DNA of 64,000 nucleotides from Cheilinus undulatus (GCF_018320785.1 NC_054872.1:24820769-24884768); one strand, 5' to 3'; counted from the stretch's first letter, positions 1 through 16,960 are shown. Translations and numbers: made by a program. The notes: a model not told the origin generated them from the letters alone.

Positions 1-79
1 AATGGTAATCACTAGAAACACTGTTAAATCAGATATTTATTGCTTGGTGATCAAGATGGGTATTTTTCATCTTGCATAG

Positions 80-3000
80 GTGGCGTGTCTCCCTCTGAGC
101 GTGGCCTTGTGTGGCGTTTCCTGTTTGGGATGTTCCCGTGCAGCTCAACAGCATTGGAGCGCTCTCTGCTGCAGGAGCAGCTGGTCGTTCGCTACAGTGT
201 CATGAAACGAAAGTGGCAGCAGTTCCTGCCTTCATCCGTGCGCATTCATCTCAATGGCACCGATGGTAAAAGCCCAAAACATGCAAAACACTTTCAGTCT
301 GGTTTTATTCAGTGCTGTTTCCTCTTATCCAAATTTGTCATAATTGTATGATTTCCTATCTCGACCAGCTGAGTTGGTGGCAGCAGTCAGGTACTTTGAC
401 CAGAGACAAGCACAGGCCCAACAGCAGACCCAGGACCAGTCTGAAGAAGTCTGGGAAAGACTGGCTTTCTTGGAGCTTCAAGCACAGGTTAAATGATTCA
501 GACTCTAGTATAATTCTAGTATAACTCTAATCAGCATTTGTCAGCATTGTGCCTATTTCTTTTTACTGTCACTGTTAAGGTTTCTTTCAAATTTCTGAGC
601 TTTTTTTGGTCCTTTAGCTTTGTTAGCATAAGAGTAATTACTTTTTCTGTTTGAAGAATGATGTGTCTTGTGTATTTAGAGAAATTACAACAGGATCTAC
701 TCTTGTTAAACAAACTTTTATTTACACACTGTATCATTTGACCTAGATGTACTAGCTAAAATGTTTATATAGATAATGGGACTTGACATGAAGTTTTAAC
801 TGAACATGCTGCAGCATAAACTACACACGTTAGTTAGTTACAGCCACTCAGTGCCTGAGAAAATTCTTGTGACCAAAAAGAATAGACTGAAACATGTGCA
901 CACATGCCTTAATTGGACTCCACTCAACCAGGCAATAGTAAAATCCTGAACAATTTTGGTCATTTGTTGTTGCATTTCCCCTTTGTCCCCAGATATTGTT
1001 TGAACGAGTCACATTTGACCAGGAGGAGCTGCGGGAAGCAATACGAATCATTGACAAGGATGTGCCGAGAACCAACAGAGACTTGGGCTATTACCAGTGA
1101 GTGACTGGGAGCCATTGTTATAGGTTTTATTGCTGCACCTAAGATATGAGTCAACATGTGTGAGTTATAACAGAAGGTGTGTGGAATTTGATTGATGATC
1201 CCCATCATGGAGTTTGTGCAAATAAACATCCAGACATTATGTCTAAAGCAGCTAAAAAGGAATCATTAAAAAATGAGCAATAGGTTCTTTGCAGATGACG
1301 ACACACAGCAGTGGAGTTCTCCTCTGCTGCGTGGCATCATCTGCAAAGAGCATTTGTAATTCTTGAGCTACTTTTTTGTCCTGAAGGTAGTGAAATATTC
1401 AGGCAAAAAAGTGGAAAAAAAAATAAAAGAAGCCTTTATCTAAAACCTGGAAGAGCAGTGTAACACAACGCTATTGTATAATCTGTTTCCAAAAAACGAT
1501 CCGGCTTGGTTCAGTGAAGTTTTGCTGTGGTTTAGCTCATTTAACTCTGATCTTACTCGTAGCCTATTTTCTCAGCTGAAGTCCGTCCAGTCTTGCTCAT
1601 TCAGTGTACAGGTCCATTTAGAGTTGTAAAGTTCTAACTTTACTCTGTTCCCATTCATTCCTAATGGCTGTCCACCACTTCCTGCCCCCACCAGGCTTTT
1701 AGTATCACGTGATTGCAAACAACCTGTAGGTTCTTTACAGATGATGTCAGGCAGCAGCCGAGAAAAGCCCTCGGGGGGTTCAAGAAGTAATTTCTGAGAA
1801 GAGAAATGCTACCAAAAAGGCCATGTAATAAGCTGTTTACAACTGTGCAAAAATGTTCAGAGTTTGAAAGTATAAACATACTTAATTCTTAAAATGTGTT
1901 TGTGTCCAAAAGTATTGAAATATTCAGGCAAAAATTAAAAAAACGCTTGAAAAAAATTATGAGAGAAATGGCAGCAGGCAATAATTAAAAAAGCCTCCAT
2001 CAACCTGGACAAGCCACTTGTGTATGGTCTATTTCCACAAAGCTGTACCGAATGGTTCAGTACAGTTTTGTCATGGTTTGGCACATTAAACTCTGATCTT
2101 ACTTGTATTTCTGCTGAGGTTTGTCTGACCAGACTCCAGCCTTGCTCATTGTGACGGGGACTCTATCTATTTTTAGAGATCCAGCTCATTTGGTTCAGCT
2201 CAGTAGAGCTGGTTGTTTGGCTCCCTCACGGCTCTTCATTTGTTACAAGTTTGGCTTTCTAAATGTCAATTAAATAACAACAAAAGATGGAGAAGATGAA
2301 ACTGGTGCCCAAACTGGAACTAGCTATAGTGGCTCACATAAAAGTCAGTTCATAGAACAGGCTTGTTTGTGACTGGCAAATCATAACACAGCCGATTACC
2401 ACACAAGGTTTATTCAGCATTTCACAGTTTCAAATAAAAGCATGTTTGTGACAAAACTAAGATTGTTTTATACGTCAAAGGGGCTCATTTAGCCTCCTAG
2501 CTCAGTATAGGACTTCTTTAGATTCTTGTCTCACTCCATCTGGCTAGACAACACTAGAGGTCTGCAGGACCTGATATTGATTGTCTCCACGCCAGGTAAA
2601 TCTGTAAACTGTGGAAAAATCCCCTTAGTGTAAAATCGGTGATCATATTCAATGGATATAGAATTTTTCTGATAATAATTGCAACGCTCAGGCCCATTTA
2701 TAGTTGTAAGTCCCCAACTTCCTGACCCACACCAGGCATTCAAACAACCTATAGGGTATAGACAGTCAGGCCTGGGTAGTTGAAAAAACATCAGCATTTA
2801 CTTCAGTCGCGTCAGTTTTTAATATTCATGTAAAGCAACTGCAAAATGCTATGTGACTTCTTAAAGCCAGCTTTAATGTTTCACTTAAAGACCCCGTGAC
2901 AGACTTTCAGTTTGCATTGATTCTGGCACCCTCTGTGGTCAAAGTCATAAGTTCTGTCACTGCTGATTTTATGTTTATGTTTATTTACCCCCCCCTTTTC

Positions 3001-6000
3001 TTTTTACACTTAAACGTATTGTACTATTCCCACCCAGCACATATCCATGGCTCACTTAAAAAAGCTCTGCCTCCCACTTTTGCCTCCAAACCCACCACTT
3101 CAGAACCACTGCCTTTAAACAATATATTAATCAACTAAAGTAGAGTCAAAGACATAAAACTAAACTTAAGTAACTTACTTAGTGCTATGAAGTAAATTCA
3201 GATATATAGTAAAATTGTCACAATGTTTATTTCTGATGGATAGTATCCAAAGTATAAAGACTAAAAAAAAAAATTTAAGCCAGTTACAGATCTTCGGTCA
3301 TAGTTTAGCCCAGAGCTGTCACAAGCTAAAGGCAGAGTAGTCACAGGTTGGCAAATCTTGATGTTTCTGAAGTTCTTCACATGTCCAATAAAGGTGCAAA
3401 AGAGACAGAGTCTCTTACAGACAGATGGCAGCAGAGGTTACACTATCTAAACTGTCAGTGTTTCAGTACCAGCAACATTGCCAACATTGTGCAGGAGTTT
3501 GCACATAGTTTTCATGATTTAAAATAAAATCCCAGTATTGGGTGCTCAGGACTAGTGTTTTTGCTGCTGTCATATTAAAAGTTATTTTATTTTGATTTTT
3601 TTCTGCCATCATACTTTAGTTAAAAATTCTGGTAATGTGACAACCCTGATACAGAGAATATCTAACCTGCTCTTTAACTATTACAGAGAAACAATGACTT
3701 TACTCTATGTCATCATTGATTATTTCCCCAACTAACAAGGCTTATTGTTATCAGTAATTAGTTTACCAGTGTGACGAAGCACATCAAATCAGCTACTGCA
3801 CTGTTGACCTAATTGGTCTCTTACATGTTTGCAGGGGGGAAGGTTCGGCTAATCTACTGGTGTTGAGAGATATCCTCATCACCTATGCTGCTTTTCATCC
3901 AGGTACTGTAAATAAGAAACAAAGAGCCTAGTGTCAGTTTGTTGACTCTGACTTGATCAGAAGATGTGTGTGATTTTAAACACTTTTGAAACAATGTTTG
4001 TGTATGCATTTCTTATTTCGATTACCCAGAGGTCAGTTATGCCCAAGGAATGAACGACCTGTGCAGCCGGTTCCTGGAGGTTCTCGACTCAGAGGTGGAC
4101 ACTTTCTGGAGTTTCTCCTGCTATATGGAGAAATTCTCCAAGGACTTCAGGGCTGATGGTCTTCACAGAAAAATAGGTACCATGAGGGATGAAATATTAC
4201 TGAATGTATAGAGGATATATACAGTACATTATAAAAAGATGTACCTTGATTATTGTGCTGGATGATACATAAAGGCATAAAAACCACAAAAGTAACATAC
4301 ATGCATGATAACTATGAAGGCTCAGTTAACGAAAAGAAGTAAAAAGAGAATAAGAGCAGGTTAATGTTGTTCTGCGTCATTCAGTATGTGCCTAAATGTG
4401 ACTGTAAAAAAGGATGAGACACCTAGTGGTAAATCAAGGGTATTGCATTCCCTGTGCATTCTGTCTAGTAGTTGCAATAAACTGCGTGATTTTTCTAAAT
4501 GATGGTAATTTAAATGTTTTCTGGTCTGATAAGTTTTCTCAGAAATGTAAGAATCACTCCATGTCACTCTTGAATTTTCCCTTTGGGGTTCAATAAGGAC
4601 AATCTAAAGATTTTATTTTTACAATAAGTTTAAATGTGATAAAGAAAAATAAAGACACATTTAAAAAAAACAGACGATACGCTGTACCAAAACCAAGCAA
4701 AAAGGAATAAATAAACAAAAGCATCAGAGGTCCTGGACTCATAGAGATAAATTCCAAATGGAGAGAATAAAAGGCACAAATCAGTAGGGTACTTCTATAG
4801 AAACTGTACTTGCTGTCTTTCAGAGCTGGAGGCAGCACTGCTAAAAGAACTCGATCCTCAACTTTATGCTCATTTAGTCACAGACAGTATGGAGAGCTTC
4901 ACTTTCTGCCACAGGTAGGTCAGCATGGGCACTCTACAGCATTCACTGCATTTATTTGGATCTACATGTGTTTTTATTTCTTGTGTACATTCATTTCTGT
5001 GTTTCCTTGTGTTCTACCTCCTTTAAGGTGGCTGCTGCTGGGTTTCCAAAGGGAGTTTGAACACAGCGACGCTTTACGTTTGTTTGAGATCCTGAGTTGT
5101 GACCACCTGGAGCTCATCTCCCAACAAGTAGACCGAGCTCGTTATCAGGAGAGGCTGGCACGAAAATACAGCACAGGTAACAGCAGGAATGTAGAAAGAA
5201 AAGGCAGGATATGTAGGGAATATACTGAATCCAGGCAGAATTAAACCTCATAACGTGCCATGGCTTGATCGACAGACATGACAGACTATATGGTGATCCT
5301 TGTAGTCTGTCATGTACGGTATTTACTGAACTGCAATTGTATTTGTTTGTGTATCCAAAAATTATAAGTGAAACACTAGTTTATTGCTAATACTGACAGC
5401 AGTTACACAACAGGTTGCTAAAGTACATTTGCTGTTCCAGAGTGGTCTGCCCAGTGTTCTGTCTTCTCACTAGCCAGCTTCACTGACATGATTGAGTAAA
5501 TCATAACAGGCAGAAAGAAAATGATTTTTTTTCTAGTGACCCTAATACACCTGGACTTTTGCTTTACAAAATATTTTTTGCACTTGCAATTTTTGCAGAG
5601 GAAAATTCAGCATCAAAGCTTCAGGCCATCAACACTGACTTCACCTTTGAGCTCTTCATCTGCGCAGCCATCCTGTTAGAGAACAGAGAGGCTCTGCTAA
5701 GGTGTAGAGATGATGTACAACTCATCCAGTTTACTAGCAGGTGTGTCTTTCTGCAAAGACTAGACATTCTGTAGACAAATATACTGATCCTGTGTTTATC
5801 AATCTATGTGAATTTAACTTTTTGATTTTCTCTTTGTGCAGCCTCCAGGGAACACTGGACCTGAACAGCACGCTGAAGAAAGCAGAGCAACATCTGTACA
5901 ACTACTGCAAGCGCTGTGCTTGGGACTATATGAACGGGCGCTGCAGAACACACAAGAGCAAAGAGGAGGACTTTCTTTGTCAGCTGCGGAGTTTGCTTGT

Positions 6001-6010
6001 TCTGAAGTGA
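80..6010 (+). CDS. TBC-domain Rab GTPase-activating protein, 5' part outside window
   Basis: Nine exons are readable: 80-265, 369-487, 993-1096, 3835-3902, 4030-4176, 4824-4914, 5028-5176, 5599-5740 and 5842-6010. They have consistent phases and GT-AG junctions, and give about 390 residues ending in a stop at 6008-6010. The segment starting GVSPSERGLVWRFLFG is the beginning of a TBC domain. The two catalytic fingers are present: the arginine finger in IIDKDVPRT and the glutamine finger in VSYAQGM. Later blocks such as FCHRWLLLGFQREF are typical of the fold. TBC proteins stimulate GTP hydrolysis by Rab GTPases in membrane traffic. The layout resembles the TBC1D15/16/17/25 group, but I cannot name the paralogue. 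The start codon and any N-terminal domains lie left of position 1. The third intron is long (2.7 kb) and holds repeats. Confidence 0.88.
1288..2175. repeat. Diverged duplicated repeat block with a hairpin, in a TBC-gene intron
   Basis: Two related stretches lie in tandem, roughly 1375-1600 and 1900-2140. They share phrases such as TGAAATATTCAGGCAAAAA, a GGTTCAGT...GTTTTG block and TTAAACTCTGATCTTACT. The sequence TTCTTTGCAGATGA...CACAGCAG (about 1287-1312) is followed by its inverted copy ending CATCTGCAAAGA (about 1326-1351), making a hairpin. A third similar copy (AGGTTCTTTACAGATGATG) lies near 1728. This looks like pieces of one non-autonomous DNA transposon family. I cannot place its ends. 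Confidence 0.5.
5276..5315. repeat. Short perfect inverted repeat (13-bp arms, 14-bp loop)
   Basis: ACATGACAGACTA at 5276-5288 is repeated as its exact reverse complement at 5303-5315. It lies in the intron between the TBC exons ending at 5176 and starting at 5599. No function is apparent. Confidence 0.7.
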
Positions 6011-6639
6011 TAGTACTTTTAGTACCTGGTGTCAAAGACTGCTCTGATACTGTAATTTGTAATGGGACATTCAATCCTAGTGTGTCATTTTGATGGAAAA
6101 TATTTTTTATCTTAGTTTTATTTCTGAGGGAAACACACTAATTTAGTGATTGCTGCTGACTTTGACTATGATCAGAAACTGCTGGTCATTTAAGATGTAC
6201 AGTATTTATTGTATGAAAACTGACAAACACCAGCTGTGACACTTTTTGATTGCGTTGCTGAAGGTTGAAGCTTGATATCTGAGTAGATCAGAGTCAGCAC
6301 TTTGAAGGATTTGTCTGAGTTATGCAATATTTAACTTCTGTAGCAACTTCACAGATGTGTCTTACTACTGATGGTGTCGCAACAGGTGGTGTCTGTATTG
6401 AACCGCAGTAATTCATACTGTCAGGGGGCCTATGTGGCAGAGAGGCCTATAGAACAAGAATAGACGGCCCGTTCTCAGCTCCGGCAGAGGGACTGCACAC
6501 TAAGGGGAAGGAAGTCTTTCTGCACAGATGCATCTTACATAATGAAATTTCATAGTAGTTGTACTGAAATGATACCTCAGTAAAGCCACTGAAGATTGTT
6601 TACAATATTCTGTAAGTAAAATATGTGTTCTGTTTTATA

Positions 6640-6645
6640 AATAAA
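6640..6645 (+). terminator. Polyadenylation signal of the TBC gene
   Basis: AATAAA lies about 630 bases after the stop codon. It is the first canonical signal seen downstream on this strand. Confidence 0.55.
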
Positions 6646-7157
6646 GTAGGAATCAAGTTTAGTGGTTGTTTGCAAACTGCTGCCTCTAAGATTAGATGAT
6701 CAACTGTGATAATAACATAAAACATAATTTGAAAGATGAGATTGCTAAAGAAAGCTTCCTTTAAAAAAGGCTTCTCTTCAAAATTGTAACTTTATTTGCA
6801 GATGCAGATCATGCACTGTTAAAACCACGACTGGAATGGACAAACAGCTCTATATTTTGAGCAGCAGTTAGTCTACAACATGCACCACTAAAGTGACAGA
6901 CATTTCTAATGAATCTTTGATAAGGCTTTCACACAGCAAAAGGCAGACACAACTCACCAAAGTTTGAGATTTGATTAAACAATCATTTTAGACTAAGTTC
7001 ACAGATTTTTACATGACCCCTGAAATTTAAAGATAGGAATCCACAAATCTAAGCCCTATCATTTATTTCTGGCCTCTTCTGCTCCACTAGCAGAGGACTA
7101 CGGAGGAAACCAAAGCAAGTTTTCTAGGAAATCCAGTCCATGTGTAACACATGGGCC
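6646..7157. other. Spacer between TBC gene and hspa8
   Basis: No exon-like reading frame, RNA gene or recognisable repeat was seen here. Confidence 0.5.
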
Positions 7158-7242
7158 TAGAACTTTCCTTCAGAGTCACCTGACACCCTGTTGGGCTCAC
7201 CCTGCAGTGCTCTATATACTCTCGGGAGGAGAGACACTCGCC
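7158..7242 (+). promoter_or_regulatory. hspa8: Putative hspa8 core promoter with TATA box and half heat-shock element
   Basis: TATATA lies at 7213-7218. About 50 bases upstream is GAACTTTC (7160-7167), which fits the GAAnnTTC core of a heat-shock element although a third unit is not clear. A G+C-richer stretch ending in a good splice donor follows. The placement as the hspa8 promoter is inferred from two facts: vertebrate HSPA8 genes have a non-coding first exon, and the coding exon at 11612 is immediately preceded by a splice acceptor. Confidence 0.55.
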
Positions 7243-7354
7243 CTCTTAGTCTGCCGGCCAGGAGAAGGGAAGGAGTGCTGGAGAGGAGTGTTGTGTGCTA
7301 GGCGATAAAAAAGCACCACTAAACTCTCAAGTTTTGAACATCTGACAGCAAAAG
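7243..7354 (+). other. hspa8: Putative non-coding first exon of hspa8
   Basis: The stretch downstream of the TATA box lacks a useful ORF and ends at a strong donor, AAAG|GTAACC (GT at 7355-7356). It could join the acceptor at 11610-11611, which directly abuts the ATG. The left boundary is estimated from the TATA position only. The intron of about 4.26 kb contains a Tc1-like element. Confidence 0.5.
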
Positions 7355-8493
7355 GTAACCACTTCTATGAGAAGCATTGCACTCAGCCTGGCTTCATAGT
7401 CTGTCTTGCTTGCTGCTTTGAAAGCCTAACCAACAGATGTGGGAGGTCTCCATAAAAGTGAGCCTTGCATGGTTACTGTAAAAATGGCATGGCACGCTGA
7501 AGCAGAACCCCCAGGAATAAAGTGATACAAGTGTATAATTTCCATATTACACCAAAGTGAGTTAGGTGGTCTTGACCTTAATAGGAAATCTCATAAACTA
7601 ATTAGTATGGCTGTGACAGATTGTAGAATAGAAGTCCTCCATAAACACCAGTGTTCTGTTATTTTTGAGTTCAAAGATGTTTACTTGGAACTTATCATGG
7701 AAAGTTTCAAATATGGGTGTAGGACAGGCAGTGGAGCAACAAAGCTACGTCAGCATTTTCTGCTGGGTTATACAACTGGATAACAACCAATAATTCAATA
7801 CTGTGCAGTCAAAGCAGCTCTGGGTTGAAGGAGACATTGCACTAACACTGTATGGGTATGGGAGAAGAAGGGAAATTTAACATTTGATCAAAGCCACACA
7901 GTTTACTGGAACGTGACAAAACTTCTTTCCTTGGCCCTGAAAAGTTAAGATTTCTGCATCAGCTTACAGTCCAATGCATTAAGAAGCTTTTGTTGAGTCA
8001 TTCCCCTAATCAAATGAACTTGTTACAACATCTTATTGCTGTAACTGGTAGGCGTGCTCTGGTGACTTGGCCTTTTTGAGATGAAACCAGGCAAGTCTTT
8101 CCCACAAGTCATCGATAAATGATCACTGAGTTTTAGAGTTGCCTTCCATTCATTGCCATGTAGATGCACCGATTCTTATTATAGTAGCTGAAAGCTACTT
8201 GAAACCAGCTGTCGGAAAATAGACCCTCCAATCACTGTTCTGAGATCAGTACATCACGTTTCACCAGGCTGAGTGAGTCACTGTAGTGTTATGTTTCTGT
8301 TGGAGGGAGAAAGAGTAGATGTAGAGAGGGCTGTATGACATAGTCCAGTCTTTTTGGACTTTAGATGCTACGTTGCAGCCCACACAAGTCACAGCCACAC
8401 ATTGGCTCTTCATATAGACTTGTGTAGGTTACAATTAAAGGTAAACTGTCACAGAATCACCCACAGACAGTATAAGTGGGATAAAATTATATT

Positions 8494-11018
8494 CAGTGCC
8501 TATAGAAAGTGGATGTTTTACCCTTTTACCGACTATAAATCAATTGTGGTCAATAAAAATTGCCTTTTTTTGACCAAAAAACCCTCTTTAATGTCAGAGA
8601 GAAAACAGATTTCTAGAAAGTAATGTCAACTAAATAAAAATATGTACATTAAAATGAGTAACTGCATAAATATTCACCCCCTTCAAGTCAGTATTTAGTA
8701 GAGGCACCATTTGCTGCAATCACAGCACTGATTCTGTGTGGATAGGTCTCAATCAGTCCTGCACATCTGGATTGTGCAATTCTTCTTTGCAAAACTACTC
8801 AAGCTCCATCAGTTTGCAAAGGGATTGGGCGTGAACAGCCTTTTTCAGGTCCAGCCACAAATTCTTCATTACTGGACTGAGGTCTGGGTGTTGAATTGAC
8901 CTATGGCTAAGCCACGCCCCCTCCACTCACTGGACAAACCATGAACATTCAGTAACAGGCGCTCTGGCAGTAGGAGACATTTCACAGGAGGCCATTGATT
9001 ATTTTTGGAGACAGAAAGATCACATATCATCTAGAAGACACCAAAAGGGTCTAAACTACGCATTGGAGGTATATATGTTAATCATTTTATTGTCGAGAAG
9101 GTCGATAAAAAGCTTTAGTTACAAGCCAAAATTTACAGGTCCCAGTGCAAACATGATAAACTGCATTTCATTGCCATCACAATCTCAGACCACAAGATAG
9201 AGGATCAGCATCAAAGTGCCACTGAAGTTAAGGTTTTTGGCTCAGAATATAAGAAAAATGTAACGGCCTTTTTACCATCTTTACCCAGAGTGTCTCTCCG
9301 TTAGTCTGGTGCTACAGTATTTACACTGAATCATTCAGCATAACGTTTGCCAACCTTTGTTATCTCGGCTTTTACAGATAAGTTCATGAAGCTAAGCTCC
9401 AGAAGTTAACGTTAGTTTAACTAGAGGCCTTTGGACAACAACTAACAATGATGAATGATAACTAAAGAATAAAAAGTAGAACAAAAAATGCCAATGAACT
9501 CCCAACAAACAACGTGACACAACGAACAACGCAGCTAGGAGCTAACATTAGGCTAACTTTAGCTAATGTTAGAGATGATAAAGATAACTTTATATTTCTT
9601 TCCAGCAAAGTGACAATATGTAGCTTCAAAGATGATGTTGGCTTACCTTAGACAGATGTAGACATCCGTGTTAACTGTATTCACGCTGAGTTGATGTGGT
9701 CTACTGCACAATTATATCCACAGAAGACACTTTTCTCGGTTTAGATGTGGCTTAGGAAAGGGTAAAAAATACACTCCGTCACCCAGCCTCTCAGGATACC
9801 TTGTGTTGGAGTCGCATGTACCCCATGAACACTGTTTGACCATTTTTAAACTTAAAATCTCAAAAAAACCTCATAAAACAGGACGAAAACTGACTTTCTC
9901 CTATTCAATTCAATGGGCGTCCAGGCAGCCGATGTCCAAGTATATGGAACGGCTATATGTACTGTGATTGGCTCATCGCGTTTGAGGGCGGGACTTAGCC
10001 ATAGGTCAATTGGCCTTTTCAGCACATTCACCTTGTTGTATTTAAACCATTTCAGTGTTGGGTCATTTTCTTGCTGGAAAAAAATATTCTCACAAGCTGT
10101 AGCTCTCTTGCAGGCCTCCAGGATTTTCCTATATTTTATCGCATTTATCTTGCCCTCTACCTTTACAAGCACTCCAGAGCCAGCTGCCAAGAAGCATACA
10201 CACAGCATGATGCTGCCACCACCGTGCTTCACGGTAGGGATGGTGTGTGTTTGGTGTCTGCCATCTTGTCTGATGGCTAACCCTAACCTTAACCCTTCAT
10301 CAGTGGCTTTCTCTTTGTCACTCTCCCATAAAGCTTTGACTGGTGAAAAACCTGGGCCACAGTTATTGTATACAGAGTTGCTCTTATCTCAGCTACTGAA
10401 GCATTTAACTCCTTCAGAGTAGGCATGGGTGTCTTGGTAGCCTCTCTCACTAGTTTCCTTCTTGCACAGTCACTAATTTGTGAGGATGGCCAGATCTAGA
10501 CACATTTACACATGTGCCATATTCCTTCCACCCTTTTGATGATGGATTTAACTGAACTCCGGGGTTGCTTAGTGCCTCAGAAATTATTTTTTTGTATCCA
10601 TCCCCTGACTTATACTTTTCATTGATCTTAGTAACTTGGAGTGTACTTTTGTCTTTATGGTATAATGCAGCCAGAAATATTGATTATCCAGGGATTGGAC
10701 TTTCCAGATACTATAGTCACTTTATACGTATTCACTGCACCCAGGTGATCCCCATTTTACTTTTTATTGTGAGACTACTAGCACCAACTGGCTGAACCTC
10801 TGTTGAGTTAGGTCAGTCACTTTCAAGGCGGTGAATGTTTATCCAATCACTTATTTTACTTTCATATTTTATTTAATTTGCATTGCTTTGTAAAAATCTG
10901 TTGTCAATTTGACATGAAAGAAGTTTTTTCTGTAATTTTGTAAGCCGAATTATATTATATTGATTATATTGAAAGGGAAAACATCCAAAGGGTCGAAAAA
11001 CAGTTTTTATAGGCACTG
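8494..11018 (-). mobile_element. Tc1-like DNA transposon, degenerate, split by another element
   Basis: The left end CAGTGCCTATAGAAAG and the right end ...TATAGGCACTG are inverted repeats of each other, with a TA after the right end. On the minus strand, near 9.9-10.2 kb, a stretch containing KHGGGSIMLC and LVKVEGKIN matches the catalytic-core region of Tc1 transposases, with frame damage around it. The same family occurs at 17024-18550. A second transposon of about 1.1 kb sits inside it. The element lies in the first intron of hspa8. It cannot encode an intact transposase. Confidence 0.8.
8898..10007. mobile_element. DNA transposon with 22-bp terminal inverted repeats, nested in the Tc1-like copy
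   Basis: GACCTATGGCTAAGCCACGC at the left end and the reverse complement of the right end (GACCTATGGCTAAGTCCCGC) differ at two positions. The flanking bases ...GAATT and AATTGG restore an uninterrupted Tc1 sequence when one AATT is removed, judged against the copy at 17024-18550. No coding region was recognised, so it is non-autonomous. The superfamily is uncertain. Confidence 0.7.
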
Positions 11019-11611
11019 TATGCACAAGATAATACAGTTTTAAAGTCCAAGAACAAAGCATGGAAAACACCGAATATCAGAATTAACATAAATCAGAGGT
11101 GGCTGCCTGTTGACCTGATGGCCCTATTTGGCTCCCTCCTCACTGAATGTGGCCCGTGAGTCAACTGCAAATATCAAATTCCTGTAAACATTAGAAAAAC
11201 TTGTCAGAATCTGCAAAGAGGTAATAAAACATGGGATGCCAGTACAACAGCATTTACAAATGTGTCATTTATAAGACATATTTATAAGACATTCAGGAAT
11301 GAAATTGGCTGTATTTGTGTCTGTTAAGAAATGAAAATATTCATAACTCTATTCATTGCATTGAAAAGGAAGTTCTAATTGACTTCAAGTTTGTGTTTAG
11401 CTCATTAAATTAAGCCTTTCTGTTTGCATTTGAAGTTAAAATGTGAATATTTGATTTATTAATATCAATGGAAACCATATTTGATATTTGTTAAGTCGTA
11501 CATTAATGTAATTGTGTTGAGGATAGAAGTGAGAATGGATACAGGCATTTATCTAGAATAATCTTTGGCAATGCAAAGTATTTTTCTCATCATGTTTTTC
11601 TTGAATCTTAG

Positions 11612-15409
<3,798 letters not shown>

Positions 15410-15675
15410 ACCTTTTGCTGACGGCAGACTCCAAATTCACTCACTAGCTTTGAGTTAACTACTAAACCAGAATACACAAAAGTCATGTTATCTACACTCT
15501 ACTTCCTGTTCTAGTGTTGGGGTTGGCGCCTTCATGTCTCATAATTTAACAATAGGCTACTTTAGCTTTATGATTTCAAAATATAAGGAACTAAATCTAA
15601 CCTATGAGACACATAAATGCATGCTATCAGGTCAATTCCTTATTTTTCATTTCCCCAGTGATGATTTGCAGAAAC

Positions 15676-15724
15676 AATAAAAGATCATCTCCTGTTATTT
15701 CATCCAACACATGAAGTCAATAAA
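15676..15724 (+). terminator. hspa8: hspa8 polyadenylation signals (two AATAAA)
   Basis: AATAAA occurs at 15676-15681 and again at 15719-15724, 270-315 bases past the stop codon. Confidence 0.75.
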
Positions 15725-16737
15725 GCTCATTGCTGTGTTTCTGGCTCTCAGGGTGTACTGAGTGTTTCTGTCAGGTACAATATTTCGTGCTTTCACAGCA
15801 GCTACAGTGGTTGGAACTAGTTCCTCTGAGCAGACCTCAGAGGTTTTGATCTATATCTTTTTTTCCTGAAGTCAAAAGAAGAAAAAAACATCTGTTACTG
15901 TTTGTATCAAAGGTTATCTGAGAAGGGTAGTTTGATGTGAAGCCAAAAAGAATGCCGGTAACAACACTGTTAAGTTTAACAGATTAAAAATGCTGCAAAT
16001 ATGTCCTGAATGGGGTAGCAGCAGAACCTCCAGCTGCTGGTCACGAGTTAACAACTTTCTATATCAAATTTACATTGCTTACCTTTCTTATAATACACAA
16101 GTTTATTCCAAATTCATGCACATTCTGGCCAGTGTACAAGGAACTTTGTGTTTTATTTCATATGTTATTCTTTTTCTGCTTTAAACAACCAGTAACAGTT
16201 TTTGCAGATGTGTACTGCATTTACAGTACATGAGAAAACAAAATCTAGTCGGTTTCCCTGGATTAAGTTTTGTTTCATTTGAAAAGCGTCTCAAATGTGT
16301 GGGCATAGCCTTGCCTTAAACACAAATGAGGAACTAAGAATTTTGATTACTTCACATAGTAATTCATCCTTTTTTTAGACTTCCAATGAAAACTTACAAA
16401 GATGTTCCTAACCCCTACTTGCTTGTGACTTTTGGCTCATTGCTGGCAGCATCATTTCTTACTTTTTCTTAATTTTAACATTACACAACAAATATAGACG
16501 ATGAATAGAAGACACACTTACATTAGGAAATGCCTCACATTAACAAAGTCTGAATAGTATCAGTGACCTGTGGAGTAAAAGAAAACATTAGCTCATCAAA
16601 TGGACAACTTGTGTGCATTAAAGCTGTAAAAGGTGATATCTGAACTCATTTTGTGACATAAAACCATCATTAAGCATCTCCAGAATAAACTGTAATCTAG
16701 GGCTAAAAAATGAAAACTGTTCATATTTGTGCTATGG
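15725..16737. other. Spacer downstream of hspa8
   Basis: The stretch is A+T-rich. No gene or RNA gene was recognised on either strand. Confidence 0.5.
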
Positions 16738-16960
16738 CTGTTTATAACCTGTTAGCTCTACAGAATCTCAGTCCATTGATACTAGGAATGTGGGTTTGAA
16801 GCCAGAGGGTCACCTGTTCAAATCCCATGGAGTAAGGAATTGGGACCTGTTGCTGGAGATGTGTCATTTCATTTTCTGAGTGCTGCAAGGTGCCCTTGAG
16901 CAAGGGGCCACAAGCAAGGTCTTTGTACCCCAACTCCTCTGGGAGCCAGTCCATGAGGAG
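16738..16960 (+). mobile_element. tRNA-derived SINE
   Basis: TAGCTCTACAG resembles a pol III A box and GTTCAAATCCC (about 16816) is a good B box. The following body, with GTGCCCTTGAGCAAGG and CCCCAACTCCTCTGGG, matches the conserved middle of common fish tRNA-derived SINEs. The exact ends and a 3' simple-repeat tail are not clear. Confidence 0.7.

Noticed and set aside
9852-10422. Open frames of 126 aa (minus) and 169 aa (plus)
   Set aside because: The minus frame is part of the decayed Tc1-like transposase and the plus frame is its antisense shadow. Neither is a host gene.
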